Source: a virus
Reading direction: 5' to 3' (one strand)
Virus record (IMG/VR): IMGVR_UViG_3300012359_000028
Coordinates: 18,433-82,432 of that record
Length of the DNA: 64,000 bases
The first letter of the stretch is position 1. Each line of letters starts with the position of its first letter. Positions 1 to 10,218 of the stretch are shown here, piece by piece. The position numbers were made by a program, and so were the translations under genes. The notes under the pieces were generated by a model. That model saw nothing but the letters and a program-made list of their open reading frames with translations, did no database searches and was not told where the DNA came from.

Positions 1-2
1 CT

Positions 3-1892
3 TGCATAAAAGATAGTCTTGGCGGAGCAGGAGGCGCGGGTAACCTTCAAGTATGTATTGGCTCTCTTGTTAACGGTGCAGTTGTTCTTGGCGGAAAAGG
101 TACAACTGGGCTTAATCCTCCTGCATCATGGGCGAGCACATACGGTCAACAAACTATAGATGGGTCTGTAGTGTGGGTTTGTATTGGCCGTGACACCGGC
201 TGGTTATCAAACACAATTCATTATTTGCCTGCGGCGGGATTTGCTGCGCCAGTTCAGGTTACAGGTCTCGGTGGGGCACAAATTATTGAAGGGACTCCCT
301 CGATTGTTCAATTCGTCTATAATACTGGACTTTCCCAAACACCTGGACCGCCATCATGGAATAATGCGAAGAATGCTACTACAACCGACAATACGATCAC
401 GTGGATAAGTAATGGCCCGCAACTAGCAAACTCGATTTCGTGGGCAAAAGGTTATGCCTATGCTTATTCGTACAAAGCGCGATCAACGACAGATTTCTAT
501 TCGGTAGCAACGGGAACACCCCCAACGCTACCTATTCCTCCTGGTTCGACATTTGGGGCTCTTCCTGCTCCAACAGGCAGTAAGTCCGGTGGAGTGTCCA
601 CAGCCTCTCCTGTGACGCTTATTGTTACTTCGAATGCTGGAGCGCAGAACATTTTGACGATACCGGGTTCTACAGACCCGCAAATCGATACTATTGTGAT
701 CTGGCGCAGTAAGGATGGCGGCGGCTCCAGCAATATGTTCGAGCTGACAGAGATTCCGAATCCAGATGTAATCAATGGAATTGCTGGAACGGCGACATAT
801 ACAGACTTTCAACTTGATTCCATTCTTAACACCCAAATCTTGGCTCCTATTGCGAACGCTAATAATCCTATCCCGACTGGATCAAGCATTCTAGTATGGC
901 ATGCGGGTCGTTTATGGGCTGCAAATGGAAACATTGTTTATTTCTCTGGCGGCCCAGATACATCGCCGGGGGTGGGTCAAGAAAGTTGGCCTCCGGGTAA
1001 TAATTTTGCGTTGCCCGGAAATGTCACGGCTATGACGAGTACAACAGCCGGGCTTATCATTTCAGTGAACGATGATGCGTACGTGACGACGGGAACAACG
1101 TCGGCATCGTTCACGGTTCCGATTTTGTGGCAAGCAAACTTTGGCGTGCCTACGATGAATGCGGTTGCCCAAGATGGCGACAATGTTTTTTTCTTTACTA
1201 CGAAGGGTCAGATTTGGCATTTTTCTGCAAACGGACTCGCCGATATTGGATATTTGAATGCAGTGGATTTTGCCGCAATGACTCCGGCCAACGTCTACAT
1301 CGCAATTCATCGCTCAGGTGCGGACGAAGGCTTATTTGTTAGCAATGGTTCAACGAATCTATGGCGATATAGCCAGAATTCGAATGGGTGGGACCCAACA
1401 TATACTCCAGTCAACGGCGTGAATGCTATCGGTTCCATTGAAACATCGAATGGCACATGGAATTTACTGCTCGGGCGACCTACGGGTTCGGGATTTATTC
1501 TTAAACGCGACTTGACCTTGTACACGGACGACAGCACTGCATACCATGCCTTTTCTACGATTGGATCGTTGGTTCTTGCACCACCCCGTCAAGTAGCAAA
1601 TATCACTTCAGTTCTTTTTCAGGGTAGAGTTATTGGAACGTATCCGACAATTTCGGTTATGCTCAATGAGATCACGGATACGGGCGTGTTTCCAGCGACA
1701 TTTACGGTATTGCCGAATCCGGTGGTTGATCCGCCTCAATTAGTCGGCTTTCAGAACACGATTTATATGAAGCGCCATGATTTTAAGTCGGCTTCGGTTC
1801 CGCTGCCGCAGCATGTGGTGCATATGCAAATTAAGGTCGATTTTGGAAATGATACAGTTGCTAATGAACTCATGGGCTTGGGGCTCGCCTGA
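3..1892 (+). CDS. beta-rich tail/connector protein, 5' partial
   Basis: The reading frame is already open at the left edge of the window, so the gene starts upstream and at least 629 residues are visible. The product is rich in Gly, Thr, Asn and aromatic residues. An N-terminal motif of the type SVVWVCIG / TITWISNG recurs about 75 residues apart, suggesting repeated beta modules. The middle (around RLWAANGNIVYFS, near base 910) resembles the beta-propeller-like tail or packaged-DNA stabilisation proteins of podoviruses, where short 'grid' strands alternate with turns. It is the first visible gene of the late plus-strand cluster and overlaps the next by one base (TGATG). A virion role follows from context; the exact family is an inference. 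Confidence 0.7.
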   Translation, partial: CIKDSLGGAGGAGNLQVCIGSLVNGAVVLGGKGTTGLNPPASWASTYGQQTIDGSVVWVCIGRDTGWLSNTIHYLPAAGFAAPVQVTGLGGAQIIEGTPSIVQFVYNTGLSQTPGPPSWNNAKNATTTDNTITWISNGPQLANSISWAKGYAYAYSYKARSTTDFYSVATGTPPTLPIPPGSTFGALPAPTGSKSGGVSTASPVTLIVTSNAGAQNILTIPGSTDPQIDTIVIWRSKDGGGSSNMFELTEIPNPDVINGIAGTATYTDFQLDSILNTQILAPIANANNPIPTGSSILVWHAGRLWAANGNIVYFSGGPDTSPGVGQESWPPGNNFALPGNVTAMTSTTAGLIISVNDDAYVTTGTTSASFTVPILWQANFGVPTMNAVAQDGDNVFFFTTKGQIWHFSANGLADIGYLNAVDFAAMTPANVYIAIHRSGADEGLFVSNGSTNLWRYSQNSNGWDPTYTPVNGVNAIGSIETSNGTWNLLLGRPTGSGFILKRDLTLYTDDSTAYHAFSTIGSLVLAPPRQVANITSVLFQGRVIGTYPTISVMLNEITDTGVFPATFTVLPNPVVDPPQLVGFQNTIYMKRHDFKSASVPLPQHVVHMQIKVDFGNDTVANELMGLGLA

Positions 1893-4003
1893 TGGCTGTC
1901 AACATTGTAAATAAAGACCTTCAGGATTTGCAGTTTCAAGAAGGACGCCCGACGCAATATACGCCGGTGACATTTCGTCCTACGCGGCCACTTTTGCCAT
2001 TTACGATTATTCCGGGTCCTAAAGAAGTTAGTAGCATTCAGATTATTAAAAATACGTTGTCAGTAGCCTCCACTCCTGCGGACACGGATTTGTTCTTGTT
2101 GTTTCGAGGAACATGGCAATCGTTCATTGCTTACAGTGTGAACGATGTTGTGGTTCAAAATCTTAGCACGTATGTGGCTATTCAAGGTAGTGTAGGGTTG
2201 CGCCCAGATCAAAATCCTTTGAATTGGACAATTTTGGGAGAAAATCTAGTTTTTAGTTCCAATGTTTTACTTTTTGATGGGCATAAACTGAATTTCAGTA
2301 CAGCCGGTAGTAGTCCTGTAATTGGTTCCTTGACTCCTTCTGCTCCGAATGATCTTGCATTTCTTGCCCTGAGTCAACGTGAGACAGACCTAGATTCTTC
2401 ATGGGTAAAATTATATACCAGCGGAGGAGCGGTAGCGGTTGCTATTAAAGCATTGCCGACTGCCGCACCCTTAGCAACCACCCTGACGAATACAGGATTT
2501 CCATGGGGATCGAACTTGTTATTTTTCAAGGGCGGTTTCCCAACACTGACTGGAAGTATAACGTCCGTACAGATCATTAGCAATGTTGTGACTTGCCAAT
2601 GTGTGAATGCATTTATAGTTGGGACTCAAATCATAGTCAATGGATTGGCGGGCGCTAATTTTTTGAACGGTACCCAGGCCCAAATCACCGCCGTGACTGC
2701 GAGTTCATTCAGTTTTGCTTTTACGCACGCGAACTATGGCCCGGCTGCTGATAATGGAACAGTCACGTGGCTGCCTTATTTTCAGATGGTGTCAGCAAGT
2801 TTCCCTGGAACTAACAATAGCAATACGACCGATCATCTCATATTTCCAAACCCAGTTAAATCAGGTAGCCTTCTGGTTTTTGTCGGCATCACGGGAGACA
2901 ATAATGCAGTGGCATCCCTGGTTTCAATTACAGATACGGTTGGGAATACATGGGTGCCCTATGGAGATAGTCACTTCGGGTGTGGTGCCTCAGTAGGTTA
3001 TTGTCAGTCATCGAATTCTGGCACCGTTGATATGGCTTGCTTTGGCACATGGTCTACGCCGTCTGATGTAGGCATAGCTTTTGAATTTCCAGTGGCTATT
3101 ATACAGAGTTGGGAACCTTATGATGTAGTTGAATTTCGTGGCTCAATGTTTGTATGCTTGCGCGAGACGGCCACGGATGCGTTTAGTGATCCTACATCTT
3201 GGGCTTTAATCGGCCCTGGTGTGGGGTCTGTTGATATTCTTTCAGCAAATTATTTGGCTATTTCTACTGATTCCGGCCGATTGCTTTCATTCAATTCCAG
3301 TTCTGCGGTCACATTGACATTGCCGAATCCAGTTTCAGCACCGCCTTCGGGCTCTACAGAAACAGGATGGATGATTTTTGTTGAAAATATAGGAACGGGC
3401 GTACTCACAATTTCGAACAACACTCGGACAATTGACGGTGTGGCCGGAAATTTAACGTTGGGTCAGAATCAGGGTGTTGTTATTTTTGCCGATGCGACTG
3501 GGAACTATAAAACTTACCATGGCATGAATTCAATTGTGGTGCCAAACATTTTCACGGTTACAGTTCCAAATGGATCGGGCCAGATAACAATTGGATTAGC
3601 AACGCAATCTGCAAATACCTTTTGGAGAGGCCCGAGCAGCGGTGCCCCCGCGCAACCGGTATTTGGGCCTATCGTTGCCGGGGATATTCCGTCATCGGCG
3701 TTACCTCCGCTTGCATTGACGGTTGTTGTTTTGACGCAGGCAACGCACACGCTCAGTGGGACTCTTCTTATAAATGGACAGCGTCCACCCGCTGGTGTAT
3801 ATCGACTGAGTGCTAATTTCTTTTTACAGGCCAATCCGAGCGCGGGAACCCTGGCAGTCAGTTTTGGATATAACGATGGAACGGCTGCACGAACTGATTC
3901 ACCGGCATCTATGGATACTTCTGCTTTGAATCTGGGCGAGCATGACATAGTGATTGTTTCCGATGGCATTCACGACATCACTTGGTCAATGACGCTGGTA
4001 TAA
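1892..4003 (+). CDS. modular tail-fibre-like protein with CBM-like modules
   Basis: This 703-residue protein starts on the stop codon of the preceding gene (TGATG). Near residue 72 (WQSFIAYSVNDVV) and near 405 (SWEPYDVVEFRG) it has two short W/Y-rich modules with the pattern of carbohydrate-binding (chitin-binding type 3) repeats, which end in 'W-x-L/I-x-G'. Between them lies an Ig-like segment with TDTVGNTW, the same module as in the tail genes downstream. The C-terminal third is a beta-rich stalk followed by a likely trimerisation domain. It probably binds cell-surface polysaccharide as part of the adsorption apparatus. No enzyme motif was recognised. Confidence 0.65.
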   Translation: MAVNIVNKDLQDLQFQEGRPTQYTPVTFRPTRPLLPFTIIPGPKEVSSIQIIKNTLSVASTPADTDLFLLFRGTWQSFIAYSVNDVVVQNLSTYVAIQGSVGLRPDQNPLNWTILGENLVFSSNVLLFDGHKLNFSTAGSSPVIGSLTPSAPNDLAFLALSQRETDLDSSWVKLYTSGGAVAVAIKALPTAAPLATTLTNTGFPWGSNLLFFKGGFPTLTGSITSVQIISNVVTCQCVNAFIVGTQIIVNGLAGANFLNGTQAQITAVTASSFSFAFTHANYGPAADNGTVTWLPYFQMVSASFPGTNNSNTTDHLIFPNPVKSGSLLVFVGITGDNNAVASLVSITDTVGNTWVPYGDSHFGCGASVGYCQSSNSGTVDMACFGTWSTPSDVGIAFEFPVAIIQSWEPYDVVEFRGSMFVCLRETATDAFSDPTSWALIGPGVGSVDILSANYLAISTDSGRLLSFNSSSAVTLTLPNPVSAPPSGSTETGWMIFVENIGTGVLTISNNTRTIDGVAGNLTLGQNQGVVIFADATGNYKTYHGMNSIVVPNIFTVTVPNGSGQITIGLATQSANTFWRGPSSGAPAQPVFGPIVAGDIPSSALPPLALTVVVLTQATHTLSGTLLINGQRPPAGVYRLSANFFLQANPSAGTLAVSFGYNDGTAARTDSPASMDTSALNLGEHDIVIVSDGIHDITWSMTLV

Positions 4004-4012
4004 AGGAAGAGC

Positions 4013-5374
4013 ATGAGTCGCGTTGAAGATGATCTTCGGACGAAGACCTTAGAAGTAGACGGTACGGCGTTACCTCTGGTCCTGATTAGGAGTGCTGCTT
4101 CTCATGCGCAGATCAATATAGATGCCGCAGTCGGGTTTAACTCAGTCCATGAGTTCTTGGCTGGTGGTGTGCCTTTGTGGGCCTACGGTAATCTAGGGTC
4201 TGATAATAGCTTCGTTCTTATCGATAAGAATGGCGTCACGCGATTCAAGATAACTTTGAACGGCGACTTTCAGCACCTTGGCGGTAATGTTTCTGTAGCT
4301 GGTGGGAGTATGAACGCACTCACCGGCTTTCAGCAAAATAGCGGAGCGATTTCGGGACATGTTCTTCGAGGAAATGGAACTAATTTTGTTGACGCAGCAT
4401 TGGCAGCGGCAGATTTGAGTAATGGAGTAACTGGTTCTGGTGCTGTTGTTCTGGCAACATCTCCTTCGTTATTGGGTTCTCCTGTAGCGCCAACACAAGC
4501 CGCTGGTGATAATACCACTAAGATTGCTACTGATGCCTTTGTTACAACCGCTATCAATAACGCGGTTGCCGGGGTGAATCCTGCTGTTGCGGTACAGGCG
4601 GCTACAACTCAAGCAAGTGACACCTCTGGCTTTACATACAATAACGGCGTTTCAGGTATCGGCGCGACTCTCATGGGCTCCGTGAATACCGCCGTAACGG
4701 TTGATGGTTTTACGTTTACTGGTTTAGGGCAACGGTTACTGGTCAAGAATGACACACAATCACCATCTGGAGCATTTAATGGCGTCTATTATGTTACACA
4801 ACTTCAGACTGTGTTGCTACCTCCAGTTTTGACTCGTGCTCTAGATTATGACATGCCATCGGATATCAACAACACCGGGGCGATTCCGGTGGTTAACGGT
4901 TCCGTGAATGCACTCACGAGTTGGTTACTAACTTCAACAGTCAATACGGTTGGCACTGATCCACTTACTTATGCTAAATTTTCTACCGGCCCGGTTTCAA
5001 TCATCGGTATTGATAGTCTTGCATTGGGCGCGGCGGTCACGTCTACACTTCTCTATGCCGTGCCTGCCAACGGTGCAGGGTTATATCGCGTTCTTTGGTG
5101 TGCAAAAGTCACCAGAATCGCCACGACATCATCAATCTTGGGAGGCTCTGCTGGTTTTCAGATTGGGTATACCGATGCTGATGACTCCGTAGTAGTGACC
5201 ACACTAGCCAACCCGACTGGAAATGCAAACGGTAACACCACCGGAGTGCAAATTTCTGGCGTATTTGTCATAAACGCCAAGGCCAGCACGAACGTCAACT
5301 ATCAGATGGATTACACCAGCGTCGGAGCAACGTCGATGCAGTATAGTCTTCATGTTAGACTTGAGAAACTCTAA
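4013..5374 (+). CDS. tail-fibre protein
   Basis: The protein has 453 residues and a good ribosome-binding site (AAGGAAG) just before ATG. Residues about 95-190 (GFQQNSGAISGHVLRGNG, then a VVLATSPSLLGSP-like stretch and a KIATDAFVTTAI-like stretch) are typical of phage tail-fibre shafts and collar joints. The remainder is a Gly/Thr/Val-rich beta region without catalytic signature. It lies 9 bases after the previous tail gene and 9 before the next, so it is co-transcribed with them. The fibre assignment comes from the shaft-like repeats and position; the receptor is unknown. Confidence 0.65.
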   Translation: MSRVEDDLRTKTLEVDGTALPLVLIRSAASHAQINIDAAVGFNSVHEFLAGGVPLWAYGNLGSDNSFVLIDKNGVTRFKITLNGDFQHLGGNVSVAGGSMNALTGFQQNSGAISGHVLRGNGTNFVDAALAAADLSNGVTGSGAVVLATSPSLLGSPVAPTQAAGDNTTKIATDAFVTTAINNAVAGVNPAVAVQAATTQASDTSGFTYNNGVSGIGATLMGSVNTAVTVDGFTFTGLGQRLLVKNDTQSPSGAFNGVYYVTQLQTVLLPPVLTRALDYDMPSDINNTGAIPVVNGSVNALTSWLLTSTVNTVGTDPLTYAKFSTGPVSIIGIDSLALGAAVTSTLLYAVPANGAGLYRVLWCAKVTRIATTSSILGGSAGFQIGYTDADDSVVVTTLANPTGNANGNTTGVQISGVFVINAKASTNVNYQMDYTSVGATSMQYSLHVRLEKL

Positions 5375-5383
5375 GGAAATTAA

Positions 5384-7795
5384 ATGGCTCTTCCGATCAA
5401 AGTCAATGGGTGGACTAGTTCTCCTACCAACGTAGCGAGCACGTCCAATACGGTTACCTTTAGTCCGGGTGCAAATCATGCGCTTGTAGTGTGGATATTC
5501 AGTACCGCTGCCGTATCGATCATTTCTGACGGGACCAACACTTTTTACAATGTTCAAGGCGCGCTAACCGGGGGCTTGAACGTCGCGCTATACACAACAG
5601 GTCCGCGTAGTTCAAAGGCAGGAACTAATCTTACGATCACGGTCACTTTTGCGTCATCTTGCCAAAGTTCGATAGCCGTCACGGAGTGGTCAGGTGTCGT
5701 GGCTTTTGGGGGTAATGGCTCTCAGCAAGGAACGAGCACAACCCCCACGTATAACATTCAGTCCACGACTAACAACAATAACGTTATCGAGTGCGGATTT
5801 GGAGTCATAGGAACTCAGACTTGGAGTGCTACCGGAAGCACGACGCTTGATCTTCAAGAACAAGGGGCTTCTGGAGGAGCGACTCCTGGATTTGGCGTGA
5901 TGTACAACTCATCACCCACGCCTGCGGCTGTCGGCGTTACGGGAAGTATCTCATCTTCAGGAACGTGGATTGGAATAGGAATTGAATATCGTTCTGAAGG
6001 TATCGCGGTATCACTAGGGGGAACGAGCAGTTCGGACACCACGTCCAGCACCACTAGAACTATAGGTTCGGCGCATATCGTAGCGGATGCAACGGTCATC
6101 ATCTCCTGTGTGGCGGGTGGTGGGGGCGGCGGGCATATCACCAACGTGACCGACACACTTGGAAATATCTACGCCCCGTTAGCGCCGTATGCATTTAACA
6201 CAGCATCAGACGTTATAGATATGTGGGGATGTTTGCAGGCGTCTAAAGGCGGCATAACAACCATCACAATTACATTAAGTGCAGCTTCAACAAGTCATGC
6301 TGCCTTTCAAGAATATACTGGTGTGACGTGCTTCGGCGCGAATAATGTCGAGATTAACACCTTAGCATCGCTTAGCCTCAGCCAAACGACGGTCGATAAC
6401 AACAATTTTGTCGTGTTTGCAGGCGGCGCGCAAGGTACCTCTGACTATACGGTAACATCCGGCACGGCTCGGTGGCATGTGCCTGGGGCAAGTTCAACAG
6501 TCCCCGGTATCCTAATAATGGATAATATGTCGGCATCACCGGCATCGGTTACTGGTACCGCAACGATTACGTCCAGCGCTCTTGAAGGTTTGCTCTCTGT
6601 TGAGTTGCGAACAGGCGGGACCTCTTGGTCCATAGTTAATAAGGGTGGGCCTTTTACGCCCAATAGTGGAGTGCCGGTCACTCTGGGTTTTACGCCTACT
6701 TCGGGTAATCTACTGATTGCAGCAATTCTACTGTCCTCCTATCAAGCAGATATCTTGAAAATCATTGATAACGGAGTCGGTGGTGGTAGTGTTTGGAAAC
6801 CAGCCGGTGATGGGAAAAGTGTTACAGCGCACACCGATGCGGTGACGAACGCAGGCTCAACTATCTGTTTCGCACAAGCTAAGCCCGGCATCACGATCTT
6901 AACGTTTACTACAACGGATGGTACTCAAGTTTCTTCGGTTGAGATTTATGAGGTTTCAGGCTTGAAGAATCAGGTTGCTGATGTTTTTTCAGGTACATCC
7001 AGCGCTACCGGCAATGGGACTTTATATCCCTCCGGGAAGGTATTTACCCCCAAAATTGGGGAGTTCATAGTTAACACGATTTTTTCTGCCCAATCGCTAA
7101 ATAGTATTGATAGTGATTTTCTGGTTGATGTGAGCGGAACGAAAGCATTTGCGCACAGTGCCATCAACTTTGGATTACCTCGTATCTACAACGCAACCTG
7201 GACTTCCGTCTCGAACAGTCAGCCGTATTGTTCCTCCTCGGCGGCATTTGCGCCGGGATCGGGTACGCCATCACAGGACCCGCAGCAACAACTTTTGCTT
7301 CCTTTTCCTGTGCCGATAACAGAACTGGTATATCCCCTTCAAATGGGCGCGGGCGATAACGGATTATTTTGCGCGGTGTTCACCGCGCCATTCGATATGC
7401 TGCTCGGGAAGGCAACAATCGAAGTGACGACGACTATTCCTTCAAGTACAGGTTTCGTTGGAATCTATTCGTCTAATGGAAACACCCTCATTACCGAATG
7501 TCGCTTTGATACGTCGATTATGGGAAAGCAGACGGTAACGCCGCAGCATGGGGTAGGTATCGATAATCTTATAGCGGGTACCACTTATTGGTTTGTGACT
7601 GGGAACACGAGCAACCTGGTTCGGTGTCAAGGTGTAGCGGCTGTGAGTGGTGAGCACTTCCTATCAGTTTTCAATGCTAATCGGATTCATGCTGGCTTTT
7701 CGACCAATGTAATTGCATCCGGTGCTCTCCCTGCGACGCTTGGTCCGGTAATAGATACAATCTACGTTTCCCCTTTAGTGCTTTTCGAATCATAA
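5384..7795 (+). CDS. large Ig-like repeat tail protein
   Basis: The protein has 803 residues. It contains three successive modules of roughly 200 residues with the same order of strands: a start such as 'F-x-P-x-x-G-N-x-L-L/V', a central 'I-x-D-x-G/L-x-N-x-Y/W', a T-rich strand and a terminal 'E-Y/W-x-G' element. A different C-terminal domain of about 180 residues follows after a Gln-rich linker at about residue 628. The same module recurs in the 247-residue gene downstream. Likely a fibre, appendage or capsid-decoration protein exposed on the virion; no enzymatic motif seen. The initiation region is GGAAATTAAATG. Confidence 0.6.
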   Translation: MALPIKVNGWTSSPTNVASTSNTVTFSPGANHALVVWIFSTAAVSIISDGTNTFYNVQGALTGGLNVALYTTGPRSSKAGTNLTITVTFASSCQSSIAVTEWSGVVAFGGNGSQQGTSTTPTYNIQSTTNNNNVIECGFGVIGTQTWSATGSTTLDLQEQGASGGATPGFGVMYNSSPTPAAVGVTGSISSSGTWIGIGIEYRSEGIAVSLGGTSSSDTTSSTTRTIGSAHIVADATVIISCVAGGGGGGHITNVTDTLGNIYAPLAPYAFNTASDVIDMWGCLQASKGGITTITITLSAASTSHAAFQEYTGVTCFGANNVEINTLASLSLSQTTVDNNNFVVFAGGAQGTSDYTVTSGTARWHVPGASSTVPGILIMDNMSASPASVTGTATITSSALEGLLSVELRTGGTSWSIVNKGGPFTPNSGVPVTLGFTPTSGNLLIAAILLSSYQADILKIIDNGVGGGSVWKPAGDGKSVTAHTDAVTNAGSTICFAQAKPGITILTFTTTDGTQVSSVEIYEVSGLKNQVADVFSGTSSATGNGTLYPSGKVFTPKIGEFIVNTIFSAQSLNSIDSDFLVDVSGTKAFAHSAINFGLPRIYNATWTSVSNSQPYCSSSAAFAPGSGTPSQDPQQQLLLPFPVPITELVYPLQMGAGDNGLFCAVFTAPFDMLLGKATIEVTTTIPSSTGFVGIYSSNGNTLITECRFDTSIMGKQTVTPQHGVGIDNLIAGTTYWFVTGNTSNLVRCQGVAAVSGEHFLSVFNANRIHAGFSTNVIASGALPATLGPVIDTIYVSPLVLFES

Positions 7796-7809
7796 TTTAG
7801 GAGAAGAAA

Positions 7810-8280
7810 ATGGCAACTTTGAAAGAGCAGATTTCGGTCGCCGCTACCGGCATAACGATTACACTCGCAAGCCTTGGTTCGGGGTCATGGCGTCAAGGTG
7901 CGTTTGTTGAAAACACTACCACCTTGCTGCTTGATTCCTTTGTTCAATTCGTAGTGAAGACAGGTGCAACCGCAGCGGGCACCGTCGATATCTGGCTCTA
8001 CGGGTCTATTGATGGCACGACATATTCGGATGGGGCAACAGGATTAGATGCGGCATTTACACCGACTGCAACTCCGAATCTTGTGTTTCTGGGTTCGATA
8101 AATACGCCAGCGGCGACGACCGCTTATACGTCTAAACTTATGTCTGTGGCGGCTGCTTTTGGCGGCAGTATACCGAAGCAATGGGGGCCTGCTGTTAAGA
8201 ACACGAACGGCGGCGCTCTTGATGCGACCGAAGGTAACTTCTCGAAACAATATCTCGGATTGACATATCAAAGCGTGTAA
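7810..8280 (+). CDS. small virion-associated protein
   Basis: The protein has 156 residues and a strong Shine-Dalgarno sequence (TAGGAGAAGAAAATG). It is soluble and beta-rich, with a T/G/A-biased composition like the surrounding tail proteins. It shows no membrane segment, signal peptide or recognised domain. Residues 30-75 (around LLLDSFVQFVVKTG) look like a jelly-roll edge. Its place between two Ig-module proteins suggests a minor structural or fibre-accessory protein. I do not recognise the family. Confidence 0.6.
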   Translation: MATLKEQISVAATGITITLASLGSGSWRQGAFVENTTTLLLDSFVQFVVKTGATAAGTVDIWLYGSIDGTTYSDGATGLDAAFTPTATPNLVFLGSINTPAATTAYTSKLMSVAAAFGGSIPKQWGPAVKNTNGGALDATEGNFSKQYLGLTYQSV

Positions 8281-8283
8281 CCA

Positions 8284-9027
8284 ATGGCTATTTCTTTCGT
8301 CAACTTTTCTGGTGGCGGGGCACAAAACGGGCCATTTACCACGGTCATATCCTCCGCCCAAAATGTCACTTCTGGGAATTCGTTAGTTGTTGGGTTGCGT
8401 TGGGGAATAACTAGCATTTCAGATAATGCGGGAAATACTTATCAAAACCTGACGAAATTGCTTTGGCCGAACGGAAACTTGGGTGAAGGAAACCAATGGT
8501 TTCTTTGCAATAACTGTGTCGGGAACTCAAATCTTCAAGTAACCGGAAACCTTGTCCCAACAAGTCAGGCTCTAGATATTTACACTACTATAGGTGTATG
8601 GCAGTTCAGTGGCGGTACACTCGTATATGATCAAGGAATCATTGGAAATTCTGGGAGTTCGAGCACAACTCAGACCGTAACAGTAAATCCGCATTATCAG
8701 CAGTCGGTAGTTTGTTTGATCGACATGGTCAACAATCTATCAACTTATTCTGCTAGTGGCGGATTGACTCTGGATGGCGGCAGTAGCGTAAACGGACAGC
8801 AAATTGCTGGTGCGTCGCATCAAATTTTTAACAACGGATTCCAGTCTCAAACGTTTACTATGACTTCGGGAACCTCTGCCGCATGGCAACTTGCCGGGCC
8901 GGTATTTGGGGTCGTGCCGCGCACCCCTCCTCCGATTCGGAATCGTAGAGCTTCTGCTGCTGCAACGTCGCCATTATTTACAGGTCGGTTGTACGCCAGT
9001 TACATAACGTTAGAGCGATTATTTTAA
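8284..9027 (+). CDS. Ig-like module tail protein
   Basis: The protein has 247 residues. Its first 210 are one copy of the module repeated in the 803-residue protein upstream (SNSLVVGLRW-like strand, then SISDNAGNTYQNL, and a closing aromatic strand). The C-terminus is short, basic and proline-rich (VPRTPPPIRNRRA). It starts three bases after the upstream stop, so translational coupling is likely. Probably a single-module relative made by duplication within the tail cluster. Confidence 0.6.
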   Translation: MAISFVNFSGGGAQNGPFTTVISSAQNVTSGNSLVVGLRWGITSISDNAGNTYQNLTKLLWPNGNLGEGNQWFLCNNCVGNSNLQVTGNLVPTSQALDIYTTIGVWQFSGGTLVYDQGIIGNSGSSSTTQTVTVNPHYQQSVVCLIDMVNNLSTYSASGGLTLDGGSSVNGQQIAGASHQIFNNGFQSQTFTMTSGTSAAWQLAGPVFGVVPRTPPPIRNRRASAAATSPLFTGRLYASYITLERLF

Positions 9028-9037
9028 GAGAGGAAGT

Positions 9038-9526
9038 ATGGGATCAGAAATTCGTGCAGAGTTAATGCCGCTTTACGCTGTATCAGAAGCGGACGCGAAA
9101 TTGTTCATTGAATGGATGCAGATTCAACGGGCAAGCACCAATTTTGATAAGCGCGTTTTGGGTTATCCGCGAACGTGTGTGGTGCAGGTTCAACAGAATG
9201 ATGAAACTATTGTTATGGTTCCGTTGCATTCAGTCTTTATGCTCGAATCATTAGCGCGGAATCCGAATCTCACCGATTCACAACTGGTGCTCGCGCTTAA
9301 TAGCATTGATAAGAAAATTCAGCAAGTGATGCAAGATTCTGGGATGGCAGAAACATTTTTTCAGACAAACAGTGAGCGGTTCGCGGATATATGTGAACGG
9401 CACGGTTGGATTAAGACTCTCTACGATCCGGCTAAGCAAGAGTGGCTGATGAAAAAGAGAGCGAATATCGACTGGACGAAACTTTTAGAGGCGGAAAATG
9501 CGTGTAACGATCAACCCAGTTCTTGA
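9038..9526 (+). CDS. hypothetical phage protein
   Basis: The protein has 162 residues and a ribosome-binding site AGAGAGGAAG before ATG. It is mostly alpha-helical and charged, with no Cys cluster or membrane span. A central strand pair (TCVVQVQQND, IVMVPLHSVFML) is followed by helices. It overlaps the next gene by 29 bases. Position between fibres and ejection-type proteins suggests a virion assembly or chaperone role, but nothing in the sequence proves that. Confidence 0.6.
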   Translation: MGSEIRAELMPLYAVSEADAKLFIEWMQIQRASTNFDKRVLGYPRTCVVQVQQNDETIVMVPLHSVFMLESLARNPNLTDSQLVLALNSIDKKIQQVMQDSGMAETFFQTNSERFADICERHGWIKTLYDPAKQEWLMKKRANIDWTKLLEAENACNDQPSS

Positions 9527-10217
9527 TATGTGTTCTATGACGTGGATGTCGCGTCCATCGTACGAATACTGCGGCCCGATTATGTCCTTTAAGGGTGATG
9601 ATACTGCTAAGGCTGCTGAAGCGTCTCAAGCTGAGTTCGCCAAGCAATTGACGGGCCTTTTCCATACGCAATACGGCAAACAGAGCCAAATTTTTGATTT
9701 CCTGACCGGTAAAATGAAGTCGGCTGTCGAAACAGGTGGAATAGGTTATCGTCCCGACTTCCTGGCAGCGGCACGGACTGAGGCTTCCGATGTAAATGCG
9801 CAGCAAACTAAAAATGCTGAGCAAGCCTTTGCAAATAGTGTTTCGGCTCGATCAGGTGGGTCAAAGTTAGCTGGCCTATCTGGCGCTGTGGCTTCGGGTG
9901 AGGCTACTATTGCCGCAGCCGGAGCGGAGCAAGAAGCATCGAGCCAAAATGCAATCACTATGGCGAATGAGCAACTCAGACAGCAAAACTACTGGAACTC
10001 TATCAATGCTCTCACTGGTCAGCAAGCTGTGGCTAATCCACTCGGATATGCGGCAGGCGCGACATCTGGTACTAACGCCGTTACAAATGCTTCAGAGGCT
10101 GTGACGGCCGCGCAAGGTCCTGGCGCGGCGCAAATTATTGGTGGGCTTGTGGGCGGAGCGGCTGATGCTTTCCTTGGCGGTTTTGGTCAGGGTATCGGCG
10201 GCAAAAAGGGAAAATAA
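9498..10217 (+). CDS. putative internal virion/ejection protein
   Basis: This 239-residue Ala/Gly/Gln-rich helical protein resembles the small internal-core (DNA-transfer) proteins of podoviruses: long helices with QAEFAKQLTGLF and NAEQAFANS heptads, then a Gly-rich hydrophobic tail (IIGGLVGGAADAFLGG). The chosen start has a good site (GAGGCGGAAAATG) inside the preceding gene. An alternative in-frame ATG at 9582 lacks one. It is followed immediately by two further Ala/Gln-rich proteins, the usual arrangement for proteins injected with the DNA. The family assignment is by character and context. Confidence 0.6.
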   Translation: MRVTINPVLDMCSMTWMSRPSYEYCGPIMSFKGDDTAKAAEASQAEFAKQLTGLFHTQYGKQSQIFDFLTGKMKSAVETGGIGYRPDFLAAARTEASDVNAQQTKNAEQAFANSVSARSGGSKLAGLSGAVASGEATIAAAGAEQEASSQNAITMANEQLRQQNYWNSINALTGQQAVANPLGYAAGATSGTNAVTNASEAVTAAQGPGAAQIIGGLVGGAADAFLGGFGQGIGGKKGK

Positions 10218-10218
10218 T

